A stretch of 64,000 nt of DNA from positions 620,001-684,000 of the forward strand of contig NZ_BPIJ01000001.1 in assembly GCF_026004055.1 (NCBI RefSeq), written 5' to 3'. Position 1 is the stretch's first letter. The number at the start of each line of letters is the position of its first letter. The notes under the pieces are model-generated. The model made no database searches and was not told where the DNA came from. It saw nothing but the letters and a program-made list of their open reading frames with translations. Source of the DNA: Meiothermus sp. (lineage in GTDB: Bacteria > Deinococcota > Deinococci > Deinococcales > Thermaceae). This document shows, piece by piece, positions 26,701 to 34,426 of the stretch. The position numbers were made by a program, and so were the translations under genes.

Positions 26701-27517
26701 AGTTCTTCGCGCCCCCTCGGCTACTATTGGGATGGGCCTCATGATTCTCTTTGTCCTGATGGCCATTTGTGCCCCGGTCATCAGCCCCCACAACCCCACC
26801 CAACAAGACCTCCAGGCCATCACCCAACCCCCCGGCACCGGGGGCCACCTGCTGGGCACCGACCGTCTGGGACGCGACATGCTCTCGCGCATCTTCTATG
26901 GTGCCCGCTTGTCCCTTGTGGTGGCCGTGGCCGGGGTGTTGATCGGCGCCGCGATAGGAATTCCGCTGGGCCTGCTTTCGGGCTATCTGGGGGGGCGGGT
27001 AGATGACTTCTTGATGCGACTGGGCGACATCCAGCTCTCGCTACCGTTTATCCTGCTGGTAATCGCCATTATTGCCGCGCTGGGCCCTAGCTTGCCCAAC
27101 ACCATTGTGGTGCTCGGCATTACCAGTTGGGTCTTGTATGCGCGGGTGGTGCGGGGCGAGATTTTGTCGCTCAAAGAGCGTGAGTTTGTGCAAGCGGCCC
27201 ATGCCCTGGGGGCGTCGGGGCGGCGCATCATGCTCAAGCACCTGCTGCCCAATGCAGCCGGGCCGCTGATTGTGGTGGCCACCCTGGAACTAGCACGCTT
27301 AATCGTCACCGAGGCCGCGCTTTCGTTCCTGGGGCTCTCCGGGGTGCCCCCGGAAATTCCAAGCTGGGGGCAGATGCTGGCCGATGGGCGCGAGGTGTTG
27401 TTCTTTGGGGGCTGGTGGGTGGCCACCTTTCCCGGCGTAGCCATTAGCCTGCTGGTGCTGGGCATCAATCTGTTTGGCGACGCCCTGGCCGAGGTGCTCG
27501 ACCCTCGAAGTCGGTAG
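26693..27517 (+). CDS. Peptide-type ABC permease (DppC family)
   Basis: A 274-residue permease. The ATG at 26693 overlaps the dppB-like stop by eight bases; the open frame upstream is only a shadow. Features: ICAPVISPHNPTQQDL after the first helix, GTDRLGRDMLSRIFYGARLSL, coupling loop LKEREFVQAAHALGASGRRIMLKHLLPNAAGPLIV, and ALSFLGLSGVPPEIPSWGQML, all DppC hallmarks. Its last 53 bases overlap the 3' end of the convergent amidase gene. Confidence 0.92.
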   Translation: MRRVLRAPSATIGMGLMILFVLMAICAPVISPHNPTQQDLQAITQPPGTGGHLLGTDRLGRDMLSRIFYGARLSLVVAVAGVLIGAAIGIPLGLLSGYLGGRVDDFLMRLGDIQLSLPFILLVIAIIAALGPSLPNTIVVLGITSWVLYARVVRGEILSLKEREFVQAAHALGASGRRIMLKHLLPNAAGPLIVVATLELARLIVTEAALSFLGLSGVPPEIPSWGQMLADGREVLFFGGWWVATFPGVAISLLVLGINLFGDALAEVLDPRSR

Positions 27518-28697
27518 GCAAAGCCCCCTCACCAAACGCCCGCAGTGCTAGCTCGAGCAAACCCATATCGCTGCCCCAAGGCCCCACCAGCTGCACGCCG
27601 ACGGGCTTTGCTCCCGGCTGCACCACCGGCACCGAGACCACCGGCGCGCCCAGCAGGCTGGCGTAGCAGGTGAGGCTCAGGGTACGCCAGCGCAAGGCCA
27701 GGGCTTTTTCGGGGTCTTGCAGTTCGCTCACCAACGGGGCGCTACTGGGGGTCGCGGGCAGCAGCACCAGCGTGCCGGGCGAAAACCAGGCCCCCATCTC
27801 GGCCCGCAGGCGCACCTGATGGCTCAGGGCGCGCCCAACCTCGCCAGCGGTGAGCCTCGAGGCCATCTCCAGAAGCCGCCGCACATCCTCGCCCAGGCGG
27901 GGCTGCCGTACCTCGAGCCACTCCTGGTGAAACCCCCAGGCCTCTGCCCCCTGCAAGACCCGCTGGGTTTCGCGGGCCTCTTCTAGCAGGCCCAGCCTTT
28001 TCTCCAAGGTGGCGATACCCAGGGCCCGGAGCCTCTGCGCTACCCGCTCCACCGCCCGCTGGGCCTCGGAGGTGGAAAGCTCCAGGGCGTCGCTCACCAC
28101 CACCGCGCGCTCAAAACCCACCACCGGCAGGGCCCCGGAGAGCAGCACCCGGGCAAAGCGCTCCATCAGCGCCGGGTCGGCCGCCAGGAGCCCCACCGTG
28201 TCGTAGCTGGGGGCCAGGGGTACCACGCCCTGGGTGGGGATGGCCCCGTGGGTGGGCCGGTAGGCATAAACGCCGCAGAAGGAGGCCGGAATCCGCACCG
28301 AGCCCGCGGTGTCGCTGCCCAGCGCCACCGGTACCAGGCCCGCCGCCACCGCCACCGCCGACCCCGAGGAGGAGCCCCCGGGAATCCCCCCCGGCGCCCT
28401 GGGGTTTTGGGGGGTGCCAAAGTGGGGGTTGAGGCCGGTCATGCCGTAGGCCAGCTCGTGGGTGTGAGTCTTGGCCACCAGCCGGGCCCCCGCCCGCTTG
28501 AGCGCTGCCACCGCCCAGGCGTCCTGGGTTGGCAGGCCCCAGCGCTCGGCAAAGTCGGGGTTGCCGGCTTGGGTGGGCAGCCCGGCCACGTCGAAGATGT
28601 CCTTGGCGGCAAAGGTGAGCCCGGCCAGGGGGCCGCAGCCTTGCTCGAGCCCCTCCACCCAGGCCACCACCGCGCCGTAGTCGTCCTGACGATTCAC
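27465..28697 (-). CDS. Amidase signature-family hydrolase
   Basis: A 410-residue amidase with the Ser-cisSer-Lys triad: Lys32 (AAKDIFDV), Ser109 in GGSSSGSAVAVAAG and nucleophile Ser133 in GSDTAGSVRIPASFCGV. It hydrolyses small amides; GatA, which shares the fold, is longer and sits with gatB/gatC, absent here. Start is GTG with a TAAGAT -10 box six bases before it, hence leaderless. Codon use is extremely GC-rich compared with the window average. It overlaps the permease gene end on the other strand by 53 bases. Substrate unknown. Confidence 0.85.
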   Translation of the reverse strand: MNRQDDYGAVVAWVEGLEQGCGPLAGLTFAAKDIFDVAGLPTQAGNPDFAERWGLPTQDAWAVAALKRAGARLVAKTHTHELAYGMTGLNPHFGTPQNPRAPGGIPGGSSSGSAVAVAAGLVPVALGSDTAGSVRIPASFCGVYAYRPTHGAIPTQGVVPLAPSYDTVGLLAADPALMERFARVLLSGALPVVGFERAVVVSDALELSTSEAQRAVERVAQRLRALGIATLEKRLGLLEEARETQRVLQGAEAWGFHQEWLEVRQPRLGEDVRRLLEMASRLTAGEVGRALSHQVRLRAEMGAWFSPGTLVLLPATPSSAPLVSELQDPEKALALRWRTLSLTCYASLLGAPVVSVPVVQPGAKPVGVQLVGPWGSDMGLLELALRAFGEGALPTDFEGRAPRPGRRQTD

Positions 28698-28703
28698 CCC
28701 GCT

Positions 28704-28735
28704 ATCTTACGCCCGTAAGATGGCGCCCGTAAGAT
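28704..28735. promoter_or_regulatory. Divergent amidase/esterase promoter with three CGTAAGAT units
   Basis: ATCTTACG-cc-CGTAAGAT (28704-28721) is a perfect palindrome, followed by GGCGCC and a third unit CGTAAGAT at 28728-28735. The leftmost unit is the minus-strand -10 box of the amidase gene; the rightmost is the plus-strand -10 box of the esterase gene (ATG 11 bases later). The 14-base block CGCCCGTAAGATGG is thus tandemly duplicated. The repeats could also bind a regulator. Confidence 0.55.
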
Positions 28736-28745
28736 GGGGGCCGGT

Positions 28746-29708
28746 ATGGTTGAGGTACACCACCGCTCTGTAACCTTTTATCCCCCGGCCCGGGCCAGGT
28801 TTCTGGTCGGCGACTTCACCGACTGGGACAAGAGGCCCATCCCCATCGAAAAGCCTCTCACCCTCGAGTTTCCCCCCGGGGCCTACATCGAGTATGCCTT
28901 CTTGGACGAAAACCGGGAGCCCTTCCCCGACCCCGACAACCCTCACAAGGCCCAGAACCCCTGGTGGAGCTACCCCCGCGCAGTGGAGCTGCCGGGCTTT
29001 CACTACGCGTCCCCGCCCCAGCCCTCCCGTCCGGTGGAGGTGCACCGGCACCGGCTGGAGTCCAGGGCCTTTGGCGCCCCCCGCCGCTACTACGTCTACA
29101 ACCCCCAGGAACCGGCCCAGGCCACCCTGTATGTGCACGACGGGGTGGCCTACTACCGTACCGCCCGGCTGGCCGAGGTGGCCCAGGGACTATTGGAGCA
29201 GGGCCAGATCACCCCAGTGCGCATCGTGTTCGTGGAGCCGGAAGACCGCCGGCGGGAGTACTGGTTCAGCCACGCCTACGAACAGCACGTACTGAACGAG
29301 GTTATCCCGGCGGTAGAGGCCCACTACGGCCCCACCCCGGAGCGGGGTCTGCTGGGGGCCAGCCTGGGGGGGCTGGTCTCGAGCTGGCTGGCGCTGCGTC
29401 ACCCTGAGCTGTTCCAGAAGGTAGCCACCCAGTCGGCCTGCCTCACCGCCTCGCCCCAGGGGGGCGACTCCTACACCGACCCCGAGTGGCTCACCGAGCA
29501 GTACCAGGCCAGCGAGACCTTGCCGCTGCGTTTTTACTGCGAGACCGGCCAGATCGAGTGGCTGCTGGCCCCCAACCGCCGCTTCGCCGCCATGCTGGCC
29601 GACAAGGGCTACCCCCACCTCTACCAAGAGCGCCCCTCCGGCCACAACTGGATGACCTGGCGGCAGGGGCTGGCCCCGGCCCTGCTGTACCTGTTCGGCA
29701 GCAGATGA
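28746..29708 (+). CDS. Alpha/beta-hydrolase esterase with N-terminal E-set domain
   Basis: A 320-residue enzyme related to enterochelin esterase (Fes/IroE/putative esterase family). Residues 1-60 form an E-set/CBM48-like domain (FLVGDFTDWDKRPIPIEKP...GAYIEYAFLDENREPFPDP), followed by the hydrolase domain with RRYYVYNP, FVEPEDRRREYW, nucleophile Ser206 in LGASLGG, and HNWMTW with the catalytic His. A second ATG 12 bases upstream is possible; ATG 28746 fits the promoter better. No siderophore genes are nearby, so a siderophore role is not implied. Very GC-rich codon use, shared with the divergent amidase. Confidence 0.8.
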   Translation: MVEVHHRSVTFYPPARARFLVGDFTDWDKRPIPIEKPLTLEFPPGAYIEYAFLDENREPFPDPDNPHKAQNPWWSYPRAVELPGFHYASPPQPSRPVEVHRHRLESRAFGAPRRYYVYNPQEPAQATLYVHDGVAYYRTARLAEVAQGLLEQGQITPVRIVFVEPEDRRREYWFSHAYEQHVLNEVIPAVEAHYGPTPERGLLGASLGGLVSSWLALRHPELFQKVATQSACLTASPQGGDSYTDPEWLTEQYQASETLPLRFYCETGQIEWLLAPNRRFAAMLADKGYPHLYQERPSGHNWMTWRQGLAPALLYLFGSR

Positions 29709-29721
29709 TAAGCTCAGGCTT

Positions 29722-30423
29722 ATGGAGTTTGGTTCGGCTTTTGTAGCCATTCTAATCATTGTGGCCCTCGAGGCCGTTCTTTCTGTAGACAACGCCATGG
29801 TGCTGGCCGTGATGGTGCGGCCCCTACCGGAGCACCTGCGCTCGAGGGCGCTGCTGTATGGCATTATTGGCGCTTACGTGCTGCGCGGGCTGGCCTTGCT
29901 GTTTGCCACCATCATCATTCAGATCTGGTGGATTCAGCTCCTGGGGGGGCTTTACCTGGTGTATCTGGCCATCAATCATATTGTCCGGCGGCAAGGCCAT
30001 AGCAACGCCGACCCCGCCAGCATACAGCAAGCCGCTGCCACCAGTTTCTGGCGCATCGTGATCATGATCAACGTGGTAGACCTGGCCTTTGCGGTGGACT
30101 CGGTGCTGGTGGTGATTGCCTTCAGCCGCGAGTTCTGGGTGATCTTTACCGGGGTGGCCATCGGGATTCTGCTAATCCGCCTGGCCGCCGGCATCATGGT
30201 CACCATCATCGAGCGGTATCCGCGGCTCGAGACCGTGGCCTACGCGGTGGTGGGTTGGGCAGGTCTCAAGTTGATGCTGGAAGGCTGGGGGCACGGCAGC
30301 GAGGTCTGGCTGCACCGCCCAGAGCTGGCGTTGCACCTACCACAGGCCTTTTTTCTGAGCGTCACCCTGGCCATTCTGGTGCTGGGTGGCCTGTGGGCCT
30401 TCCGCCGCTCGCCCGAACCCTGA
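29722..30423 (+). CDS. TerC-family membrane protein
   Basis: A 233-residue TerC/Alx-type protein with about seven membrane segments. EAVLSVDNAMVLAVMV in helix 1-2 and NVVDLAFAVDSVLVVIAFSREFWVIFTGV carry the conserved Asp residues thought to bind metal. Members export Mn2+ or support metal loading of exported proteins. It starts 13 bases after the esterase stop, with TAAGCT seven bases before the ATG (possible leaderless promoter). Unlike its paralogue at 31206 it has no riboswitch before it. Confidence 0.88.
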   Translation: MEFGSAFVAILIIVALEAVLSVDNAMVLAVMVRPLPEHLRSRALLYGIIGAYVLRGLALLFATIIIQIWWIQLLGGLYLVYLAINHIVRRQGHSNADPASIQQAAATSFWRIVIMINVVDLAFAVDSVLVVIAFSREFWVIFTGVAIGILLIRLAAGIMVTIIERYPRLETVAYAVVGWAGLKLMLEGWGHGSEVWLHRPELALHLPQAFFLSVTLAILVLGGLWAFRRSPEP

Positions 30424-30426
30424 CCC

Positions 30427-30975
30427 ATGCCCAAAGACTGGGATGCCCATTACCTGCACCAACCCCCTCTAAGCCGGCCCGCCTTTGTGGTGGCGGCCTA
30501 TGCGCACCGGCTTCCGACAGGCCCGGTGCTCGACCTAGCCGGGGGCACCGGGCGCAACGCCTTTTTTCTAGCCAGGCGGGGCCATCCGGTGATTTTGCTG
30601 GAGAAAAGCCGGGTGGCCCTCGAGTTTGTCCAGACCGAGGTCACCCACCAAAAACTGGACATCTGGGCGATTGAGGCCGACCTCGAGGCCCCCAACCCCG
30701 GCCTGCCCCCCGGCCCCTTTGCAGGCATTGTCAAGTCTTATTTCCTGCACCGTCCCTTGCTCACCCGCTTGACCGAGCGCCTTCTGCCGGGGGGCCTGGT
30801 GCTCCTCGAGGGCTTTACCGTGCAGGAAGCGGCCCGCCGGGGCAGCCAGGCCGCCCACTACTGGCGCGAAAGTGAACTCTTGCACCCACCTCCTGGTCTG
30901 CACCTGCGGGCCTGGGCCGAGGGGTGGATGGACGGCCACCACCGTACCTGGGCGGTGTGGGAGAAGCCGCTCTGA
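30427..30975 (+). CDS. Class I SAM-dependent methyltransferase (TehB-like)
   Basis: A 182-residue methyltransferase starting four bases after the first terC-like stop. SAM-binding motif I is VLDLAGGTGRNAFFLARRGH, followed by VILLEKSRVALEFVQ (motif II acidic region) and a short C-terminal half as in TehB/UbiE-like proteins. Sitting between two TerC genes it recalls tellurite/metal resistance gene sets, but the substrate is unknown. Codon use is typical of the genome. Confidence 0.78.
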   Translation: MPKDWDAHYLHQPPLSRPAFVVAAYAHRLPTGPVLDLAGGTGRNAFFLARRGHPVILLEKSRVALEFVQTEVTHQKLDIWAIEADLEAPNPGLPPGPFAGIVKSYFLHRPLLTRLTERLLPGGLVLLEGFTVQEAARRGSQAAHYWRESELLHPPPGLHLRAWAEGWMDGHHRTWAVWEKPL

Positions 30976-31039
30976 CACCCGTCCAGCCCACCCGAAATAG
31001 TAACCTGCTGCGCTTTTCATCTGGTAATGCCTGCTAGCC

Positions 31040-31138
31040 TAAGGGCTGGTTGGGGAGTAGCCACCCTTCATGGGGTTGATTAATCGTCAATACGAAGCAG
31101 AAGCTTCCGGTTAATCTGGGCGCATCGCCTTGGTGAGA
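31040..31138 (+). ncRNA. yybP-ykoY manganese riboswitch
   Basis: Directly upstream of the second TerC gene the sequence shows the conserved elements of this class in order: TTGGGGAGTAGCC (consensus GGGGAGUAGC), GTCAATACG (consensus CAAUACG), a CCGG...CTGGGCG segment, and TGGTGAGACCA (consensus GAGACC) closing the aptamer. The class binds Mn2+ and typically turns on exporters such as TerC/Alx, MntP and P-type ATPases. Aptamer limits are approximate. Confidence 0.85.
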
Positions 31139-31181
31139 CCACCACGACACGAGCTGGCCGTGGTGGTTTTGTGTTGTTAAG
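31139..31181 (+). terminator. Riboswitch expression platform (intrinsic terminator)
   Basis: CCACCACG (31139-31146) pairs with CGTGGTGG (31159-31166), followed by TTTTGTGTTGTT. The 5' strand begins with the CC of the aptamer GAGACC, so aptamer closure and terminator compete, as expected for a transcriptional ON switch when Mn2+ is bound. Confidence 0.8.
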
Positions 31182-31205
31182 CCCGGCCACGGCTTTGGGG
31201 TACCC

Positions 31206-31949
31206 ATGGAACAACTTGGACAAGCGCTGATCGTCATTGGAATCCTGATTGTCTTGGAGGCGGTGCTTTCTGCCGACAACGCCATGGTACTGGGGGTAAT
31301 GGTCAAGCAACTACCCCCTCCTTGGCGGCAACAGGCCTTGTTTTATGGCATCGCCGGGGCCTACATCCTGCGCGGGTTGGCCTTGGTTTTTGCGGTGTAC
31401 CTGATTCAGTTCTGGTGGATTCAGGCCCTGGGGGCCGTCTACCTGCTCTACATCGCCATCCGGCACTTCATCAAACGGAGGCCCAAAGAGGAAGCCCACC
31501 CAGATGTCTTGCAAACGCTCAAAACCGTAACCCCGCGCCAGTTCTGGACCATTGTGGCCCAGATCGAGCTGGCCGACCTGGCCTTTGCGGTGGACTCGGT
31601 GCTGGTGGCGGTGGCGCTTTCAGATAACCTTTGGATTATCTTTGCGGGCGTGTTTATCGGCATCCTGGCCCTGCGCTTTGTGGCGGTACTGTTTGTGGGC
31701 TTGCTGGAGAAGTACCCCCGCTTCGAGGCGGTGGCCTTTGCCGTGGTAGGTTTTGCTGGGGTGAAGCTGGCCATTGGGGGTTGGGACAAGTTCGCCAAGG
31801 AAGTCCTGAGCCGCCCCGAGTGGGTCACGGGGATAGACAAAACCCAGTTCTCGCTCTTCATTCTGGGGGTGCTGGTACTGGGTACTATCTGGGCCATGAG
31901 CCAGAAACCCAAAACCAAAGCGCTGGAGAACAAGCCCTCTGAGACGTAA
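31206..31949 (+). CDS. TerC-family protein, probable Mn2+ exporter
   Basis: A 247-residue paralogue of the protein at 29722. EAVLSADNAMVLGVMVKQLP and QIELADLAFAVDSVLVAVALSDNLWIIFAGVFIGILALRFVA hold the conserved Asp residues, and about seven membrane helices are visible. The yybP-ykoY riboswitch and terminator in front suggest that it is induced by manganese and exports it. The C-tail is hydrophilic and Lys-rich. Confidence 0.9.
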   Translation: MEQLGQALIVIGILIVLEAVLSADNAMVLGVMVKQLPPPWRQQALFYGIAGAYILRGLALVFAVYLIQFWWIQALGAVYLLYIAIRHFIKRRPKEEAHPDVLQTLKTVTPRQFWTIVAQIELADLAFAVDSVLVAVALSDNLWIIFAGVFIGILALRFVAVLFVGLLEKYPRFEAVAFAVVGFAGVKLAIGGWDKFAKEVLSRPEWVTGIDKTQFSLFILGVLVLGTIWAMSQKPKTKALENKPSET

Positions 31950-32006
31950 GCCTGGGCGCTATTTATCCCTCCTCGCACCCCCTGCAAATCTGGTAAGGTT
32001 GTGCCA

Positions 32007-33674
32007 ATGGTTTTTATACTGGCAATCCTGGCCTACCTTATCGGCTCCCTGCCCCTGGGCTACTGGGCCATCCGCCGCCTATCCGGACAAGACCCACGCC
32101 TGGCCTCGGCCTACAACCTGGGCCTCGAGAACACCCTCCACCGCCTGGGCCCCGGCCCGGCCCTGCTGGCCTTTGGCCTGGACGTGCTCAAGGGGCTGTT
32201 GGCGGCCTGGATAGGGGGGCGGTTTGGACTTTCCTGGGCTGTTGTTTTTGCGTTGGTGGTGTACCTGGGGCACCTCCACCCTCCTCGGCTTTTTTCGGGG
32301 GCGCTTTTGCGGGGGCGTGGCGCCGGGGTGCTTCTGGGCATCGTATTTGGCCTGTACCTGAGCGGTTTGCCCTATCTGCAAACCCTGGCGGTTCTGATGG
32401 TGGCGGCTTTGGTTTTTTTATGGAGTCGCTATGGCTCACTCGCGGCCATCTGCATCCCGTCCACACTGGCACTTTTGCTCTCGCTCGAGCCCATCTCAGG
32501 CTGGGCCAAGCTAGCCGCCTGGGCCTTGTTGCTGGCCACGCTTTGGCGCTACAAAGAAAACATCGGGCGCATCTTAGAAGGCACCGAGCCCCGCCTGGGC
32601 GAGCCTCCCCCCCTGCCTTCGGAAAAACAGGTGGTCTGCGCCTTTATGATTCATCCTCTAACGGTAGAAGACCTTTTCCAAAGCCCTCGTTTTCGTTGGG
32701 CCAAACCCCTGGTAGACCGGGGTTGGATTCAAATGAGCCTGGTGGAAAACCTGGCCGAAGCCATCCGGCCCATGAAGGTAGGTGAGCTGCGGGGAGTCAA
32801 AACCACCGATGGGCGCGAGATTCGCTGCCACCTGCTCTCGGCCCCCCTGCTGCCGCACCAGATTACCGGCAAGCCCGAACTCGCCACCCTCCGGGCCATC
32901 CAGGGGGCTCGCCTGGCACGGGAGCTAGGCTGCACGGTGGTGGGGCTGGGGGCTTTCTGGAGCGTGGTGGGCGAGAAGGGCCGGCTGGTGCAGGAGGCCG
33001 TACCCGAGATCGAGGTCACCAACGGCGGGGCCTACACCGCCGGCACCGTCAAGGCGGCCATCCCCGGCATCCTGGCCCACTTTGAAGCCAGCGGGCGAAG
33101 CCTCAAAGAGGCCACCGCCGCGGTGGTGGGGGCCAACGGGGTGGTGGCCTTTGGCATCGCCCGTCAGATTGCGCCCCTGGTGGGCAAGTTAATTTTGGTA
33201 GGGCGGAACCTCGAGCGCCTGGAAAAGAGCGCCTCAACGCTCAAGCAAAACCTAGAGCGCAAGGGGCAGCCGGTACCCGAAATCGTGACCACCCTGGAGA
33301 TGGCCGCCATCCGCGAGGCCGACCTGATCTTTAGCGCCACCTCCGACCCCCGGCCGGTCATCTTCCCCGAGCACGTGAAGCCCGGGGCCTGGATCTACGA
33401 CGAGGGCGTGCCGCCCGATGTGGACGAGTCGGTGAAAAAGCTGCCGGGGGTGCGGGTGATTCCGGGCGGGGTGGTACGGCCTCCGGGGGCCATGACCGGC
33501 AACCTCGACCTGCACTTTGGCGAGGGAGCCGTACCGGCCTGCCTTGCCGAGACCATGATTCTGGCCGCCGAAGGGGCCTACGAGCGCAAAAGCCTGGGAG
33601 GCGAGACCAAAAGCGAAAACATCCAGTTCTTCGTCGAGCGGGCCGAGGCGCTGGGGTTTCGGGTGGTGGATTGA
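32007..33674 (+). CDS. Fusion: PlsY-like membrane domain + acyl-ACP-reductase-like domain
   Basis: A 555-residue two-domain protein. Residues 1-200 resemble PlsY (acyl-phosphate:glycerol-3-phosphate acyltransferase): AYLIGSLPLGYWAIRRLSG opening, several helices, FGLDVLKGLLAAW and the closing RYKENIGRILEGTEPRLGE; but the PlsY GSGNxGATN loop is replaced by SAYNLGLENTLHRLG and the GGKG loop by RGRGAG. Residues 208-555 match cyanobacterial fatty-acyl-ACP reductase (AAR): LGAFWSVVGE, VTNGGAYTAGTV, the NAD(P) loop VVGANGVVAFGIA, GGVVRPPGAMTGNLDLHFG and PACLAETMILAAEG with the acylated Cys (about 512). TAAGGT ends seven bases before the ATG (GTG at 32001 is an alternative). Likely makes fatty aldehyde at the membrane; inferred. 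Confidence 0.82.
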   Translation: MVFILAILAYLIGSLPLGYWAIRRLSGQDPRLASAYNLGLENTLHRLGPGPALLAFGLDVLKGLLAAWIGGRFGLSWAVVFALVVYLGHLHPPRLFSGALLRGRGAGVLLGIVFGLYLSGLPYLQTLAVLMVAALVFLWSRYGSLAAICIPSTLALLLSLEPISGWAKLAAWALLLATLWRYKENIGRILEGTEPRLGEPPPLPSEKQVVCAFMIHPLTVEDLFQSPRFRWAKPLVDRGWIQMSLVENLAEAIRPMKVGELRGVKTTDGREIRCHLLSAPLLPHQITGKPELATLRAIQGARLARELGCTVVGLGAFWSVVGEKGRLVQEAVPEIEVTNGGAYTAGTVKAAIPGILAHFEASGRSLKEATAAVVGANGVVAFGIARQIAPLVGKLILVGRNLERLEKSASTLKQNLERKGQPVPEIVTTLEMAAIREADLIFSATSDPRPVIFPEHVKPGAWIYDEGVPPDVDESVKKLPGVRVIPGGVVRPPGAMTGNLDLHFGEGAVPACLAETMILAAEGAYERKSLGGETKSENIQFFVERAEALGFRVVD

Positions 33675-33769
33675 GATTCTGGTAGCAGGTTAGAGTCCCG
33701 CTCATCGAACTCTCTGAACTTAGAGGCCGCTTATGTACCTCGAGCTATCGAAAGTAGAGGCTTTCATCT

Positions 33770-34426
33770 ATGCTCCTTCTGCTCAGCCCCACCCAGTTTG
33801 AAGCCGCTTTCCTCAAAGGCCGCAGGTTTACCTTCCACGGCCGCGCCGGGCTGCGCGGGGAGGGGTGGGTCTGGCTCGAGTCGGGCGTTGGTAAGGTCAA
33901 CACCGCTGCCACCCTGGCCGCTTTTGCCAAAGGCCGCAAGCTGGAGCGGGTGTTGCTGTTTGGCATCGCCGGGGCCTACCCTGATGCGGGGCTGCAATTG
34001 GGGGACGCGGCCCTCGCCGGGAAGGAAATCCAGGCCGACTTAGGCATCAAAGATGGGGGGATGAAGGGCCTGGGCTTCCCCACCCTGGTGCTGGAGTCGG
34101 GCCCGTACCACAACCGCTTCCCGCTGGACAAAGCCTTTACGGCAGAACTAAGCAAAACCCTCGGCCTGCCCATCAAAACTTTCCTGACCCGCGATTTGGT
34201 CTCGGAAAACCCCAGCGAGGCCCGGCAGCTTTCGCGCAAGTGGGAGGCCGACCTCGAGAACATGGAGGGCGCGGCCTTTGCCCAGACCTGCTTGTGGCTG
34301 GGCCTCCGGGGGGCCGAGCTGCGCGTGGTGTCCAACCTCGCCGGGGTGCGCGACAAGGCCCAGTGGCGCATCCGGCAGGCGCTGGAGCGCCTCGAGCACC
34401 ACATCATGCGTATCATTGGGCCATGA
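33770..34426 (+). CDS. mqnB: Futalosine hydrolase
   Basis: A 218-residue nucleosidase of the MTA/SAH nucleosidase fold, MqnB type. SGVGKVNTAATLAAF, LLFGIAGAYPDAGLQLGDAALA, ENMEGAAFAQTCLWLG (Glu contacting the ribose) and VVSNLAGVRDKAQW (catalytic Asp region) are characteristic. It splits futalosine into dehypoxanthine futalosine and hypoxanthine in the alternative menaquinone pathway used by Thermaceae, so it feeds the quinone pool for complex I nearby. Its stop overlaps the next start (ATGA). Confidence 0.9.
   Translation: MLLLLSPTQFEAAFLKGRRFTFHGRAGLRGEGWVWLESGVGKVNTAATLAAFAKGRKLERVLLFGIAGAYPDAGLQLGDAALAGKEIQADLGIKDGGMKGLGFPTLVLESGPYHNRFPLDKAFTAELSKTLGLPIKTFLTRDLVSENPSEARQLSRKWEADLENMEGAAFAQTCLWLGLRGAELRVVSNLAGVRDKAQWRIRQALERLEHHIMRIIGP

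Noticed and set aside
29722-30423. Riboswitch search upstream of the first TerC gene
   Set aside because: Only 13 bases separate it from the esterase stop and no GGGGAGUAGC or CAAUACG motif occurs in the preceding coding sequence.
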